A stretch of 64,000 nt of DNA, from contig NC_084474.1 in assembly GCF_027409185.1 (NCBI RefSeq), positions 4,519,382-4,583,381 on the forward strand. The letters are read 5' to 3'. The first letter of the stretch is position 1; every line of letters starts with the position of its first letter. The notes under the pieces were generated by a model, which searched no databases, was not told the origin of the DNA, and saw nothing but the letters and a program-made list of their open reading frames with translations. The stretch is from Cynocephalus volans (taxonomy: Eukaryota; Chordata; Mammalia; Dermoptera; Cynocephalidae). The translations under genes and the position numbers were made by a program. Shown here one piece after another: positions 32,600 through 43,771 of this stretch.

Positions 32600-33104
32600 T
32601 TTAATATGGAAGACTCAGCTTTCTTAAGTAATCAAAGACCTGATAAAGACCACCTAGAATATAAGAAATTATTTTGATAAAACACAAAATCCTTTTTATT
32701 CCCCCCTCAGCAGATCCTAAATTTCCTAGACAGATTACCTAGAAGGTAAAGAAGTATTTCACAATACTTTATCAAAAACAGACCGATAATCCAAGAAAAC
32801 TTTGTTATTTTAACAGAGAAGACCACGTTCTAGTTTTGCAGTGTACTTTTGATATTAAAACTGATTTTTGATATCCTTATAATAAATTAATTCAATTTTA
32901 GCTAGGTTGACCATCTGAGATTCTCTCTCTTCCCATCTTTCTAAATCCATTCACTTTTTGTCCTCAATCTCCTTTTTCATTCTGAAACAACTTTTAAATA
33001 ACCTCCAAACTAGGAAAAAATTACTCTTTTCCTTGACATCCTTGACAAAAAAAAAAAAAAAAATCCTCATACCTTATAACCTTCCTTACCTGCAGAGGAT
33101 TCAT
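32600..33104 (-). pseudogene. ERV-B internal region, AT-rich
   Basis: Non-coding AT-rich sequence of probable ERV origin by position. One A-run at about 33046-33063. Confidence 0.35.
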
Positions 33105-33660
33105 AAATCAAATGTACTTCACAGGGCCTGGTTTTCCAAAGCCTTGCAGTTTCAAATATTGACCTTGCAAAGGACAGGAAAATTTCCCCAGGCTATTGAG
33201 TCTCTGTTGCAAGATAAGAATTGTAACACAGCAAGGTTGCTGGCTCAAAGACAGACAGGGTTACTGATTGATATGTAAAGATCCTGGGAAATTGCGGTAA
33301 GAAGAGAATGTTTGCTAAAATCAAGCCTTTGTTGCAAATTGCATTACAGAAGGTCACCTTACTTGACTTACTGAATGTTACCAGCTTCTATTATTAAACT
33401 TGTTAAACTGTACTTAACAAAACCCCACCTATGTTTCTTCCTGTAACTTCTTGGTCTAGAGAATAAATGTGGGAAGAGAAACCCAATTCGTGGTTAGTTT
33501 TCCAAATGGAAGAAACGCCTCGCTGTTGAGCGTGATGGGAGGTTAACCCCTTTTCAAGGCTTCTCACTGCTCAAAAGAGATGGCTTTGAGTATTCTTTGG
33601 TGGCTCCATTACCCAGGGGAAAAGGGGTGACAAATCCGTGGGAGGCAAAGCAACACTTAC
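33105..33660 (+). repeat. Solo-LTR-like repeat, copy 2
   Basis: Starts 'tgtacttcacagggcctgg', has 'agagaataaatgtgggaaga' (AATAAA) and ends 'ggcaaagcaaca', so TG...CA with a poly(A) signal. It is the inverse match of 26955-27535. Confidence 0.62.
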
Positions 33661-34540
33661 CTAAAACACTTACTTTCCCTGTATATTTTCCATAAAGAGT
33701 TGGTATTATTTCCAGTAGTTTTAATTACATGTATCAATCAGAATTTTTAACCCTTAGTAACTTTAATTTTCAGTGAAAGCTAGGAATCAGGCAATTATGA
33801 ACTATCTATCACACCAGCAGTCTGTAGATTGGTAAACTTACTAATAGGCCATTTAATAATTTCTAGAAGCATTTTTTTTCATAGTACAATGCTTTAATGT
33901 GGCATAGGACAACTTTACTAATAAACCCAAACATCTTTAGTTTCTCTGTAATAAAAAGCCAGAGTAAAGTTTACAATTACAAACAAAATTTTTTAATTAT
34001 AATTTAAAAACTTGTGTTACTGAACTCAAGTCTGGCTGCCTGGCCCTTTGAGAAGGATAGAAAAAAACTCAGAAGTAAAATGGTTGGTGTTAGAAAAGCA
34101 GATGTACTCAGCTGAAGGAGATGGTAGGCTACCCCATCTCAAAGATTAACATTTACTGAGGGGTTTTTAAAGGAGGGGTTGAGGCAATGGAATGTGGGAG
34201 ACGGAAAGCAGGAGAGAAGGAGATGTGAGTTATGAGGGGTCTGTGTCTATGGGTCAGGTACAAGGTCTCCCCAAGGCCTCCTCTGGTTTCTGTTCTCATC
34301 TTCACTGTTATCTCTGGACGCTGCAAGATTTTGATTTGCTCCAGTATACTTGGCTGGAGCCCAAGGTCAGCTTCAGTCATTTGGTCTTGATCATTTCTCA
34401 AAACTCTACAAGTCTCAAAGAAAGAACTATTAGTTTTGAAAAGTACTGATTAGCTTCTTGGCCTTGTTTTCGTACTTAGCGAGCAAGATAAGAAAGTCAG
34501 GAGATGGGAAGAAAGAGTGGAGAGAGAAAAAAATGTCCTT
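33661..34540 (-). pseudogene. ERV-B internal region, proximal
   Basis: 33690-33780 matches ERV-A 24350-24430 inverted (shared 'cttagtaac.ttaattttcagtg'). The rest is AT-rich without a surviving frame. Confidence 0.45.
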
Positions 34541-34549
34541 TTAAAAATC

Positions 34550-35008
34550 CTCCCCAACTCCATAGCCCAGGCAGTTTTAGGTCCTGACATGGCTTCAGTC
34601 CTGCTCACTCCAGCACTTGTTTAAAACAAGTTAAAGTTAATAATAGATCTGCAACATAACCAGCGCCACTTTGGACAAGCCCACGAACAAAATGGCACCA
34701 CCCACCTACTCCCCTCCCATCACCTCCCCTTTACGAGAAGCCTCCTGACTTAAACAGAAACCCCTTTTTGCTTCCACAAGGATGCAGTTCTCCATCCGGA
34801 TCCACATTAGCACAATGACCCTCCTTGATGGGATCAGCCAGCCCTTGGCACACTATATAAGCTCTACCACCCCCATACCTGGGGCCGTCCCCTTTCCAGG
34901 GCAGCCCTGGGCTGCCTGCCATTTGAGCACAGCCTGGCAGATTTTCTTCCTTTAATAAAGCTTGAACGGTACCTGGTTCTCGGCTCACTTTCTTTCAGTT
35001 AAGTTCAG
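34550..35008 (+). repeat. Solo LTR with visible promoter and poly(A) signal
   Basis: A TATA-like 'cacactatataagctctacc' stands at about 34850 and 'ctttaataaagcttgaacgg' (AATAAA) at about 34950. The end is 'ctcggctcactttctttcag'. The order U3-TATA-R-poly(A)-U5 fits a class-I ERV LTR. No matching internal region adjoins, so it looks like a solo LTR in the opposite orientation to ERV-B. Confidence 0.65.
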
Positions 35009-35225
35009 CAATTACTATTTCACTATTTTATTTTATTTGGAAAAGGTCTACCTAGTCTATGAAAATCTATCATTTAATTTAACTTAGCAAATCTCTAAGG
35101 GTGTTAAGTTACCAAAGAGATTTGGAAAACTATTTTTAAGTAGAAATATTACAAATCATAATCGTTGTAGAAAAGTTCATTTATAAACGTTTATCCCACT
35201 TATATCTATGTAATTAACTTGGGTT

Positions 35226-35256
35226 TTTTTGTTTGTTTGTTTGTTTGTTTGTTTAT
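35226..35256. repeat. (GTTT)n microsatellite
   Basis: About seven tandem GTTT units after a short T run. Confidence 0.9.
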
Positions 35257-35407
35257 GCTTGGATTACTCATGAAAGTTTCATGACACGTTAGACAAAGGA
35301 TAGAAAGTTTATATCTCAAAGGCAAAGAGAAAGGAAGTTCCTTCACTCCAATAAAGAGTTTTGGGGCATATTTGCCTATGATCAGAGGTTGATCTTATGG
35401 TGGCTTC

Positions 35408-35826
35408 TGTGGATTGAATGTCCCCCCAAACTCACCAAAGCTTAAATTGTGTCCCCCAAAGTTCCAGTTATTGGAAACTTGGCTCCCACTGTGACAGTGT
35501 TGATGGTGGGAAATCCTACTGTGATGACTGGAAGGTGGGGCCTTGGGGAGATGACTGGATTGTAAGGGCCATGCTCTAGTTCATGCACATGGTTCTGAGG
35601 GCTTTAAAAAGAGAGCATGTGAGAGTCTCTCTCTCTGCTCTGCTATTTTCTGCCATGTGAGACACCTGTGTCACTGTCACCATCAGGGAAGACTCTCACC
35701 AGATGTATTCCCTGGACTTTGGGCTTCCCAGCCTCTGAAACTGTAAGCAATAAATTTTGTTTTCTTACAAATTACCCAATTCTAAGTATTTTTTTTTTAT
35801 ATAAGCAACAAAAACAGACTAATATA
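35408..35826 (+). repeat. MaLR-type solo LTR (MST/MLT-like)
   Basis: Sense hallmark order: 'tgtggattgaatgtcccccc', 'ggtggggccttggggagatg', 'tgccatgtgagacacctgtg', 'ggacttt' + 'gggcttcccagcct', 'tgtaagcaataaattttgtt' (AATAAA), 'aacagactaatata'. It lies inside ERV-B and is a later insertion. Confidence 0.78.
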
Positions 35827-37135
35827 GCAGCTGTGGTCTAAATTTTAGTCAAGTGACGGAGGAGACATCCAGCAGCTGCCTGGAAGTTTCCAAAGACCAT
35901 CTGAGTGGAGGAGACATCTACTCTATCTCCAATCACTCCTTTCCTCTCTCAGCCTCAAGAGTTGCTTCTGGGAGGTGCTGAGTCCTTTGAGAGCCCAAAG
36001 TTTGAGTGACTGCGGGGCTGGAGTCTGGTGGGGCATGCAGAGGACGGAGGAGGCAGGGCTCAGGGAGGCTTACGGAGAATTCACGGGAACTGAATGGAAG
36101 ATCGAAGGTGGCAGAGAGAGGAAGGAGGAAGATGAGGGGCCAGTGTGGAGAGATCTCAGCACCCAAAGAAGTCAATGGAGTTCCAAGTTAGCCCCAGCAA
36201 AATCGCACTGACAACAGGGACGTGGACAGTGTCAGTGGAACACGCAGTCGTCAGGGGCTCAGCAACGGAGAAGTTCTCATGGGAGGGGCAGGATCAGACA
36301 GGAGAGCAGAGACCTTCAGCTGAATAGATTCTACCAGGGTCTGAATATGAGCTCCCAATCAGGCCAACTTCTGACCACAGAGCTCCTTTTTAAAAGATCT
36401 TTTCAAATTTATTATCCAGTTCAGCCAGGAAAAGCAGTAAATATCCCTGGGAGTACTGAACTGTTTTTAAAATTATTTTTTTTTCCTTTTTCTTTTACAC
36501 CAAAGGTATATTCATCAAGTGACTCAAGATCAAAAGAAATAAGCCTCTTATGACTTAAAGCAATAAGCTTTTAATGGCTAAACCACAGATATAAGAGGTG
36601 TCCCCAAAGATGCAGCAATAGATACAGCCCTCTGGAGATCCAGGTCCACTTGCACAGACAGTCGAAAGGAAGTCTTAGACAACTGCCCTGAGAGCTGGCA
36701 CTGGTTGGTAGGAAGGACACTAGTTGCTAAGGAGGTGCAGTCCACATTTCTGTCTGGACAGTCTGATGGTTGGCCACCTGCACAGGAAGGCCAAATAACC
36801 TGAGCACCCCAGTAAGCAGAAAGCAGAGCCAAATTCTGGGACACAGAAGAAGAGACAAGCAATAGCTGCTCTTGGGAGTGAAAGGATCAATAACCACAGG
36901 TTGTCCCGAACCAGATTTTACCAGTCACAGTCTAAAAAACCACTAATTCTTACAAATGTTTTTCTCCTATTAATGTGAATTTGGAGTGAAAGGGATAAAG
37001 AGAAATTTTCACCTTTCTCTCTTGACCAGGCCCTACAGGCAAAGGTCCAGGAGATTCTGCCAGTTTTTCCAGGATGCCACTTGCAGGCTCCAGATCAGGT
37101 GGGGTATCCCAGCATCCCATTTGGGTCACCAAAAC
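35827..37135 (-). pseudogene. ERV-B 5' leader/gag-position region
   Basis: Just after the 5' LTR on the minus strand comes a PBS-like 'tggtgacccaaatgggatgc'. A 94-codon frame (36578-36862) and an 88-codon frame that starts in the LTR (36950-37216) follow, neither with a family motif I can name. Part of 35830-36330 may be unrelated sequence. Confidence 0.4.
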
Positions 37136-37665
37136 TGTAGGAGCAGAAAAATAATTTTCTTTCTGCCCTTTCTGTGTTCCTGGCTGGGAGCCCTGTAACA
37201 AAATACGGATCAACAAGAGAAAAACAGAGAGAAGTTTAATAACATGTATACCTTATGTATACTTAGGTGATACCCAGAGAAATGAGTAAAATCTGGAGAG
37301 GTGCCTTAGAATTCAGCCTTCAGTACCATCTCCAGCTGAAACAAATAAAGAAGGGCATTGGGGCAGACAGCTATGGGGAGGTGCTCAGGAAAAGCATGGT
37401 AAACAAGGGTAAGTAAGCGTCGTGCAGATTTGTGTGGGTTCCTCGCCATTGGTCAGAGCCTCTAGGGATTTAGACTCATCTTCCTCTTCCAGGGACAGAG
37501 ACGGAGAGATCCTTACAAATGGAGATTTCCTTTAGAGATTGAAATGCCCTCTTGCAAAAGGGTAGCTTCTACTCTGTTTTCAGAGCTGCTGCTTTGGCTG
37601 CTGTTTCTCAAAATAATCCTCATGCTAAGGAGGCATATTTTGGGGTGGCATTTCTGGTCTCCTAC
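37136..37665 (-). repeat. ERV-B 5' LTR
   Basis: About 530 bp beginning TGTAGGAGACCAGAAATGCC on the minus strand and ending CCTACA. A near-repeat of the terminal ~27 bp occurs again just outside at 37675-37700 ('atattctggtctcctacagt'), suggesting a terminal duplication at the insertion edge. Confidence 0.65.
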
Positions 37666-37699
37666 AGTGTTATATGGGGGTGTCATATTCTGGTCTCCT

Positions 37700-38200
37700 A
37701 CAGTTACGTGGATACCCTGAGAGTGACCTGAAGCTTCCTGAAGAAAGGAGAAGTTGGGACTGGCAGGTGGGTGGGACAGACACCTCTGACCAGGGTACTT
37801 GCAGGGAACATCCTGGGCTCAGGATGGATTTGGGTCTGAGGTTGAACTGCAGCACAGCTCGGGCCTTAATTAAAGTTCCCATCTCCACTGGTTTTGTGGC
37901 CTTTTTCACCCCCTACCCTTTACACTCAGCTTTCTTTTTTCTCTCTTCCTCTTCTTGGTGTGGGCTCTGCAGTCTCAGTGATTAGTAGTCCCTTCCTGCC
38001 ACAGGAAAAGTCAGCCTTGCATTATTCTGGGGCTGATGACCTAGGCCCTTCCCAGTGGGGTTGGTCATTGAGTCAACTCTAGCCTCAGACTCTTTGGCAT
38101 GAAAAGTCCAGCCCAACCCAGCAGTCTGGCTTTCGCAGTGCTCTAGAAATTGCAGTGGAGAAGTTAAATTTGAATTGGCCAAACTGCAGCACTATGATGA
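37700..38200. other. Intergenic, nothing definite
   Basis: No repeat or coding family recognised. Confidence 0.4.
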
Positions 38201-38420
38201 CCGCAGATTCAGGGGTTGCCAGGGGCGGTGGTCAGCAGGTGGTGGCGGGGCCCTGATGGCAAAAGGGTGAGAGGGAACTTTTTGGAGTGATGGTCTATGC
38301 AATGATTCTTGTGACTGTTACAAGGCTATGTGCAGTTGTAAGGAACTCATTAAATTGTACAATTAAAATTGGTAATTTTCACTGTATGTAAATTATGACT
38401 CTCCAAGTCTGATTTTTTAA
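38200..38420 (+). mobile_element. L1M-type 3' end relic
   Basis: 'cagattcaggggttgccagg', 'gggtgagagggaactttttg', 'gtgactgttacaaggctatg' and 'cattaaattgtacaattaaa' are characteristic of old L1 3' UTRs. Confidence 0.6.
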
Positions 38421-39496
38421 GATGACCAAAATGAAGTAGAGAGATTATCTATATATTTAAATTCTTTGATACCCTCTGGTAATAAAATGAGTAGGGGTCT
38501 ATCATTTTTTCCCCATAAGGATTATCCCTCTGGGTCCTGCTATCTCTTGCCTACCTTACTGCCCCACCCACTCTACAGTGAGAATTGACTTAGGCAGCTA
38601 GGAGTTAGTAGCAGAGAGAAAAAATGTTATTTAGTACCAAAAACTGTCTGTCGGTATTTTTACATAAGGGGAGGGATAATTAAAATAAAATCACTATGGG
38701 TTCCTTTTTCTTACAGAGGGTGGTGGCTAGGGCAGAGACAGAGAAATCAGACACCATGTAGGTGGCCTCTTGTTCAAGCCCAGGACTTTGGTCCTGAAAA
38801 AGGGGGCCGTAAAGGAGTCTCCACATGTCAACCTCGGAAGCAGCGGCTCTGCACCCTCTTACATAGGTGGACAGGCAGCCAGTTATCGGGACAGGATTTG
38901 GGCACACAGCCTGAGGCATCGACATGGAGCTGCTGCCTGGCCATGCAAATTCAGGTCCCAGCTCTAACCGAGCTTGGGGCTGTGGCTGAGGAGAGCTGGT
39001 TGGTCTGCATGAGGAATTGGAAAGGTCTGGTTCTTTGTCCAAGAGCAGGAGGCCTGAGGAGCTGGGCAGGAAGGGGAGGGCTGAAATCCAGCCACAGAAT
39101 TGGGGACTTCTGAAAAGAAGTTGTGTGTGTTAATTTTGAATTGTTTGTGGCACTGTGATGTAAATCCTTCCACCTCTCCAAACCTTTGGTAAAGTCTGTC
39201 AAATACCAAGTCCTTCTATGAATGATCATTGGGTGAAAGCAAGCAAAGGACTGACTTCCACATCTGGATAAGGAACAGGACCCACAAGCCCAGGATGACA
39301 AAATGGTCCATAAACTGATCAAATTCCTCCGATAAATAATTATAGAGTACCTACTATGTGGCCTACAAACGTTTGCTGTTATTATTATCCCATGTGGCCA
39401 GCATGAGGTGGTGCCTGCAAGGCTGGCAGGGGGGAATAGACAGGATTAGCACATGGTGGCAAAACCGTCAGTTCTGGTGGGGAGCAGGGCATACTT
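38421..39496. other. Intergenic, no gene recognised
   Basis: Several 60-120-codon frames occur on both strands but overlap each other and match nothing I know. A MIR/L2-like scrap may lie at 39320-39375 ('agagtacctactatgtggcc'). Confidence 0.4.
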
Positions 39497-39512
39497 AGAA
39501 AGGGCAGGTGAG

Positions 39513-39663
39513 GGGCCGAGCCCGTGGCGCACTCGGGAGAGTGCAGCCCTGGGAGCGCGGCAACGCTCCCGCCGCGGGTTCGGATCCTATCTAGGAATGA
39601 CCGGTGCACTCACTGGCTGAGTGCTGGCCACAAAAAAGACAAAAAAAAAAAAAAAAAAAAGAA
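39513..39663 (+). mobile_element. GC-rich CYN-like SINE, truncated dimer
   Basis: Same GC-rich subtype as 19712-19836, including the shortened second unit ('gactgagtgctggccac'-type end), with an A-tail broken by a G. Perfect target duplication AGAAAGGGCAGGTGAG at 39497-39512 and 39664-39679. Confidence 0.94.
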
Positions 39664-39879
39664 AGAAAGGGCAGGTGAGAATCCAGCAAAAGTGGGGGGT
39701 CAGAGTCCAAGGTGATCAAGACCATAGCACTGCCTGACACCAAGCTCCTGGAGAGATGGCTGCTTCTAGATCACATGGGTCTAGTGCTATGGTGGGAGGG
39801 GTGGAGCTCTGAGCCCATTTCACTTGAATCCAAAGACAGGGATCTCGGCTAACTTTTGGGTTATTGCATTTGAAAAAAC

Positions 39880-40260
39880 AACAGCATTAATAACCACTAT
39901 TCAAAGAGGGCTTAACAAGCATCGGGCTCCATATTTTTACATACAGTATTATCTCCCTTAAACCATATAACCGTGAGTAGTTTTTACTAGCCCCCATTAC
40001 ACAGAAAAGAAAACTGAGGCTCAGTGAGGTTCAGTAAACTGCCTAAGTTCACAAAGCCAGAAAAAGGCAGAGACAGGATTAGAACCCATGTCTCTCAGAC
40101 TCCAGAGACCACCTATAACTAACTTAATGTCAAAGAATGCCGTCTCACTGGTCTGCATCGGCCAATTCCCTCACTCGTTTGGTAAAATCTTTATTGAGCG
40201 CCTATGATTACCAGGCACTGGGGATGCAGTAGGGAACAAAGTCTTGCTCCTGCGGAGCAA
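39880..40260 (-). repeat. MIR relic followed by L2/MIR-like scrap
   Basis: 39880-40105 in antisense order: 'catataaccgtgagtagttt', 'cattacacagaaaagaaaac' + 'tgaggctcagtgagg', 'ttcacaaagccagaaaaagg', 'gaacccatgtctctcagact', a clear minus-strand MIR. 40180-40260 carries 'tttattgagcgcctatgatt' and 'ccaggcactggggatgcagt', an old 3'-end-type LINE/SINE scrap. Confidence 0.68.
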
Positions 40261-41924
40261 AAGTAGGAGCCCAGAACTAAGGGGAGATAGGAAACTTTAG
40301 TAGAAACACACACACCCGGCCCCCATCCACGGTCTTCTCACCACCACGGCCAAGGGCTGGGCGGCTGCTCGTTGGTGACTTCTTCCTCTTTAATTTGAAT
40401 TTACTGGAATAAAAACATAAAAGTAAAAGGATCTTGCAAAGTGATTTCCTCCCCCAAGCTATCATTCCTGCAGGGAGGATGACTCAGGACCCCAAACCCT
40501 TGGCTGTCAGTGTTTCACCCAAAGTTTGAGCATGATGCCTGGCCGGCCCCACGCCTCTGGAAGGCTCACCACTGGCCCAGGTCTGCTCGGGGAGATACAA
40601 GTTGTCTGCATTTTCTTTCCTTCCTCTTGTGCACTGAGCTCTCCGCTGAGCCCTGAAGGGTCTGGACCAAGTTCATCCCACCAGCCCATCCACACCTCCC
40701 ACCACCTCCCCCTGAAGAAAGCAGATTTCTTCATGTCCTCCAACTAAACGCGTTTTTCCAACTTTTCTGGCAGAGGAGTTTTGTTTGTTGAAGGAGCAAG
40801 TTCTGACTTGCAGAGTACTCTCTGCAGGGCTGAGATAAAACAAAATGGGAATGATTATGAAAGAGTTGCTAAAATCACTGAACAGAGCTGACTGGGGGGT
40901 GGGGGTGGGGGGTGGCTAGAAGTGGGGAAATACTCCTGACCCAAGTGGTCTGTTTTATTGCCTTCTTATCTTTCAGGCTGTCTTCTCCGGCTATGATTCA
41001 GCTCCCAGACTGTGCAGAAAACAATTCTTTACTCATCAAAGGAGCTAATCACTGCTTTGCCTGGTGGCTATTAGGTGAGAGAACAGTCTGATCAATGGAT
41101 GATATAAAAAGAGTGAGTAAGAGGATAGTTATCTTTGACTTACTCTGGGAACGAGATTTCATTTTAAAATGAATAATGCTCAGAAACTTTATCCTTATCG
41201 ATCATACTGTACTGCCTCTACAGAACAAATTAGCACCTGATTTTATATTACCTGGTCCTTGTCTCTCCTTACTGGATGGCTCTTTGTGGGTCATACAAGA
41301 ATCTAAGTGCCTCTGATGAGAGTTACATTGCTTGGATCCCCTGGGGTCAGAGGTGCCCAGGGCTGAACGAGGCACTCTGGCTGCTCAGTATTTCTTGATT
41401 ACCCTACAGTCACAGATAAAAACACACTCGGCCTCAAAGCAGGAAGAAAAAGGAACATTTTTTCTGTTGCATCTGAAAATATCTTTTGTAAACAGTCTGC
41501 TCACATTTCCAGAGCAAGATAGAGACTAGATACAAGGAGTGATCTGTACATTTCTTATCTGGAGCGAAAATGGGGCTCAAGATGATAAATATCTTGGAAC
41601 ATGATAAAATCCAGAGGCCTCTTCCTGGGCCATCATTAATTAAAAAAAAAAAGTAGTAATACGCAACCTTATCAGAGAGATTTATGTTCATTTAAAACCC
41701 AAGTTATTGTGACCTGAGCAAAATGAGAACTCCAGTTACAGCAGTGCAGAGTAAACCTTTGGCATACCAATGGACATCTCGTAAGTTTCTCAGGGACAGT
41801 GATTTTCAGAGGTAACAGGATTAAAGAGAAACGTTTTACAATCTCATACAGGAAATATACTCTACATTGTGACCAGCTCATATAGGTGCTCAATAAGTTT
41901 TATTTCTAAAATTTATTTATTATG
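40261..41924. other. Intergenic DNA upstream of IKBKB
   Basis: No gene or named repeat recognised. A G-rich (GGGGGTG)-type patch occurs at about 40894-40912. The density of identified repeats drops here. Confidence 0.4.
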
Positions 41925-42245
41925 AAGTAATGCCCTCTTTTCTAAGAGCAGGACCGACCCCACTTAAGATAGCCCCTCCACTGTGTGAAAGTGAGGCGGG
42001 AAAGTGGGGGTGGGATGGGAGGAGCTCCGCTAACTGCAAAATTAGCTCATGTACTGTTGGCTTGCTTGCATTGGCTAATACCTCTTGGTGCAGAGTTGCC
42101 TCCCTTGCAGCTTTAAAAACCGAGAACAAAGACGGTTCGGGGCCGCACCTTGAATTGGCTGGTGCGGTCCCGGCCACTGGAAATAAAAATCTTTTTCTTT
42201 TTTTCTATATCAGTCTCCAAGGGTGATTTTCTCCCGACGCCTATA
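41925..42245 (+). repeat. Possible solo LTR
   Basis: 'gcagctttaaaaaccgagaa' (TATA-like), 'ggccactggaaataaaaatc' (AATAAA) and a T-rich stretch leading to 'ggtgattttctcccgacgc' give an R-U5-like layout of about 320 bp. The family is unknown to me and the borders are approximate. Confidence 0.4.
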
Positions 42246-42499
42246 AAAATTAAACACTTATATTGCATATGGACTGTGCCAGGCACTATTCTAAATGATT
42301 TACAACTATTTGCTCATGCTCCTTTTTCTTCCTGGTTTGAGGCTGAGTGTGCAAGTTAGCTGTGATTATAGGGTAATCAAGAAATATTGAGCAGCTGGAG
42401 CACCTAGCACAGCCCTGGGCAAGCTGACCCACATGTTTGGGTTGACATATGTACCTAAGAGTTCACTTCACCCTGGATCCTGTTTAGGCAGCAGTGTTT

Positions 42500-42820
42500 T
42501 CTGTGTAGGCACTGTTCTTACCTCATGTGTCCCTCACAACTGTGTTGGTGGCTGCTTTCTATTACTTGTGTGCCATCCTGTCCTCCTGTTACTCGGCTGA
42601 ACCAGATAAAACTTCTGATCTCTGTTACTGATGTTTTGACTGCTTTCGATTTCTAAAAAAATGACAATAATAATAGTGCCTACATTTTAAGAAGAGGAAA
42701 TGGATGCTTGGGGTTACCTAAGTTACTTAACTTGTCTTCACGCCTGAGAGGTAGCCAATAGCTATTTGTGGATTCAAAATCTAGACTGTCTTCTTCTGAA
42801 CTTATTAACATGCTACTTTT
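42500..42820 (-). repeat. MIR-like relic
   Basis: Antisense words 'gcactgttcttacctcatgt', 'aataatagtgcctacatttt', 'aagaggaaatggatgcttgg' and 'aaatctagactgtcttcttc' follow MIR order, interrupted by unrelated sequence. Confidence 0.45.
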
Positions 42821-42844
42821 AACCAAATATTAAGAACACAGGCC

Positions 42845-43075
42845 AGCTGCTTGGTTTTGAGCTGATACTCACCCACTTAGTAGCTCTGTGATTTTGGGAT
42901 AAAGGCTTTTCCCCTCTGTTTCAGTTTTCTCATCGGCAAAAAGTAGATATAATAATAATGCAGTATTGCCCAATTTGTAGGGTTGCCCTGAGGGCGGAAT
43001 AAGGAACTCTAAGTACAGAGTTTAGGACAGTGCGTGGGACTTAGTAAGTGCTCTATAGCTATGAGCTGTTATCAT
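42845..43075 (+). repeat. MIR relic
   Basis: Sense order: 'ttagtagctctgtgattttg', 'cctctgtttcagttttctca', 'tagggttgccctgagggcgg', 'ggacttagtaagtgctctat'. Confidence 0.68.
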
Positions 43076-43475
43076 CTTCAGGTTTCCTTTTATACTTTTT
43101 CCTGCTTGAGTAAAATATACCAACCCTTCCCCCCAACTCCTTTGTCTACTAATACAATGCCACAGAACTGAGAAACTCAATAGTAAAAGACCTCTTCATA
43201 GTTTAGCCAAGGAGGCAGGAGATGAACGATTAGCCTCAAGGCTGCCAGCCTCTCACAATTTCCCCACGTCACTGGGGCTGAAACTCCAGTTTAGTGTTAC
43301 ACTGCGAGCTTTATTTCCTTTTATTTGAGGGGGTGTCTCACTCCTGAGGAGTACAGCTGTGACTTGTCATTCTGGACGCCGAGCCAAGGAACCTCCAGAC
43401 CTGGGAGCGCCGCGGGAGCACTGATGGGCAATGGCAATTCTTGTAAACAGTCCCTAAGTCAGTCCTGGCGGGCGC

Positions 43476-43485
43476 GGGAAATTCC
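43476..43485. promoter_or_regulatory. Consensus NF-kappa-B site 1
   Basis: GGGAAATTCC is a palindromic match to GGGRNWYYCC. It lies about 300 bp upstream of the presumed exon 1. Confidence 0.6.
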
Positions 43486-43537
43486 CCCGTGTTCAAAGCC
43501 GAGGAAGCGGCAAGTCCAGCCCTGGGGGGCCGGGAGT

Positions 43538-43547
43538 GGAAATCCCC
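43538..43547 (-). promoter_or_regulatory. Consensus NF-kappa-B site 2
   Basis: GGAAATCCCC, which on the minus strand is GGGGATTTCC, a full consensus match. Its start is 62 bp downstream of the start of site 1. Confidence 0.6.
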
Positions 43548-43753
43548 ACGCCCCGTCCGAGAAACCGCGGCAGGTCGAAGCCACTCCTCGTACCAGGGCT
43601 CTTTTTAGGGCTGTTTCTCTACGTCAGCGAGCGGCCTGCCCGATTCCTAGCAGGCTGTCCCGCAGCCACGGCGCCCCCACCCCGGGAGCCATCCCCCAGG
43701 CGGGGGTCCCGGGCAGGCCCAGTGGGAGCGGCCCCTTTAAGAGGGGCTGCGGC

Positions 43754-43759
43754 CACGTG
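43754..43759. promoter_or_regulatory. Canonical E-box CACGTG
   Basis: The palindrome CACGTG sits next to a CRE and just upstream of the presumed transcription start. It is a USF/MYC-type site. Confidence 0.5.
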
Positions 43760-43763
43760 CCCG

Positions 43764-43771
43764 TGACGTCA
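43764..43771. promoter_or_regulatory. Full CRE palindrome TGACGTCA
   Basis: An exact CREB/ATF element, 4 bp after the E-box and before two GGAAG ETS-type cores (43776 and 43789). Such a cluster commonly marks a core promoter. Confidence 0.6.

Larger units (their letters stand above)
28637..37665 (-). mobile_element. ERV-B: degenerate endogenous retrovirus, facing ERV-A
   Basis: Two related LTRs (28637-29135 and 37136-37665) are in the same minus orientation. A PBS-like 'tggtgacccaaatgggatgc' follows the right-hand (5') LTR on the minus strand. The internal region between them lacks intact genes and carries later insertions: an L1 fragment, SINEs, a solo LTR at 33105, an LTR at about 34550 and a MaLR LTR at 35408. 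Its LTRs differ from the ERV-A LTR although internal parts are homologous. Confidence 0.55.
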
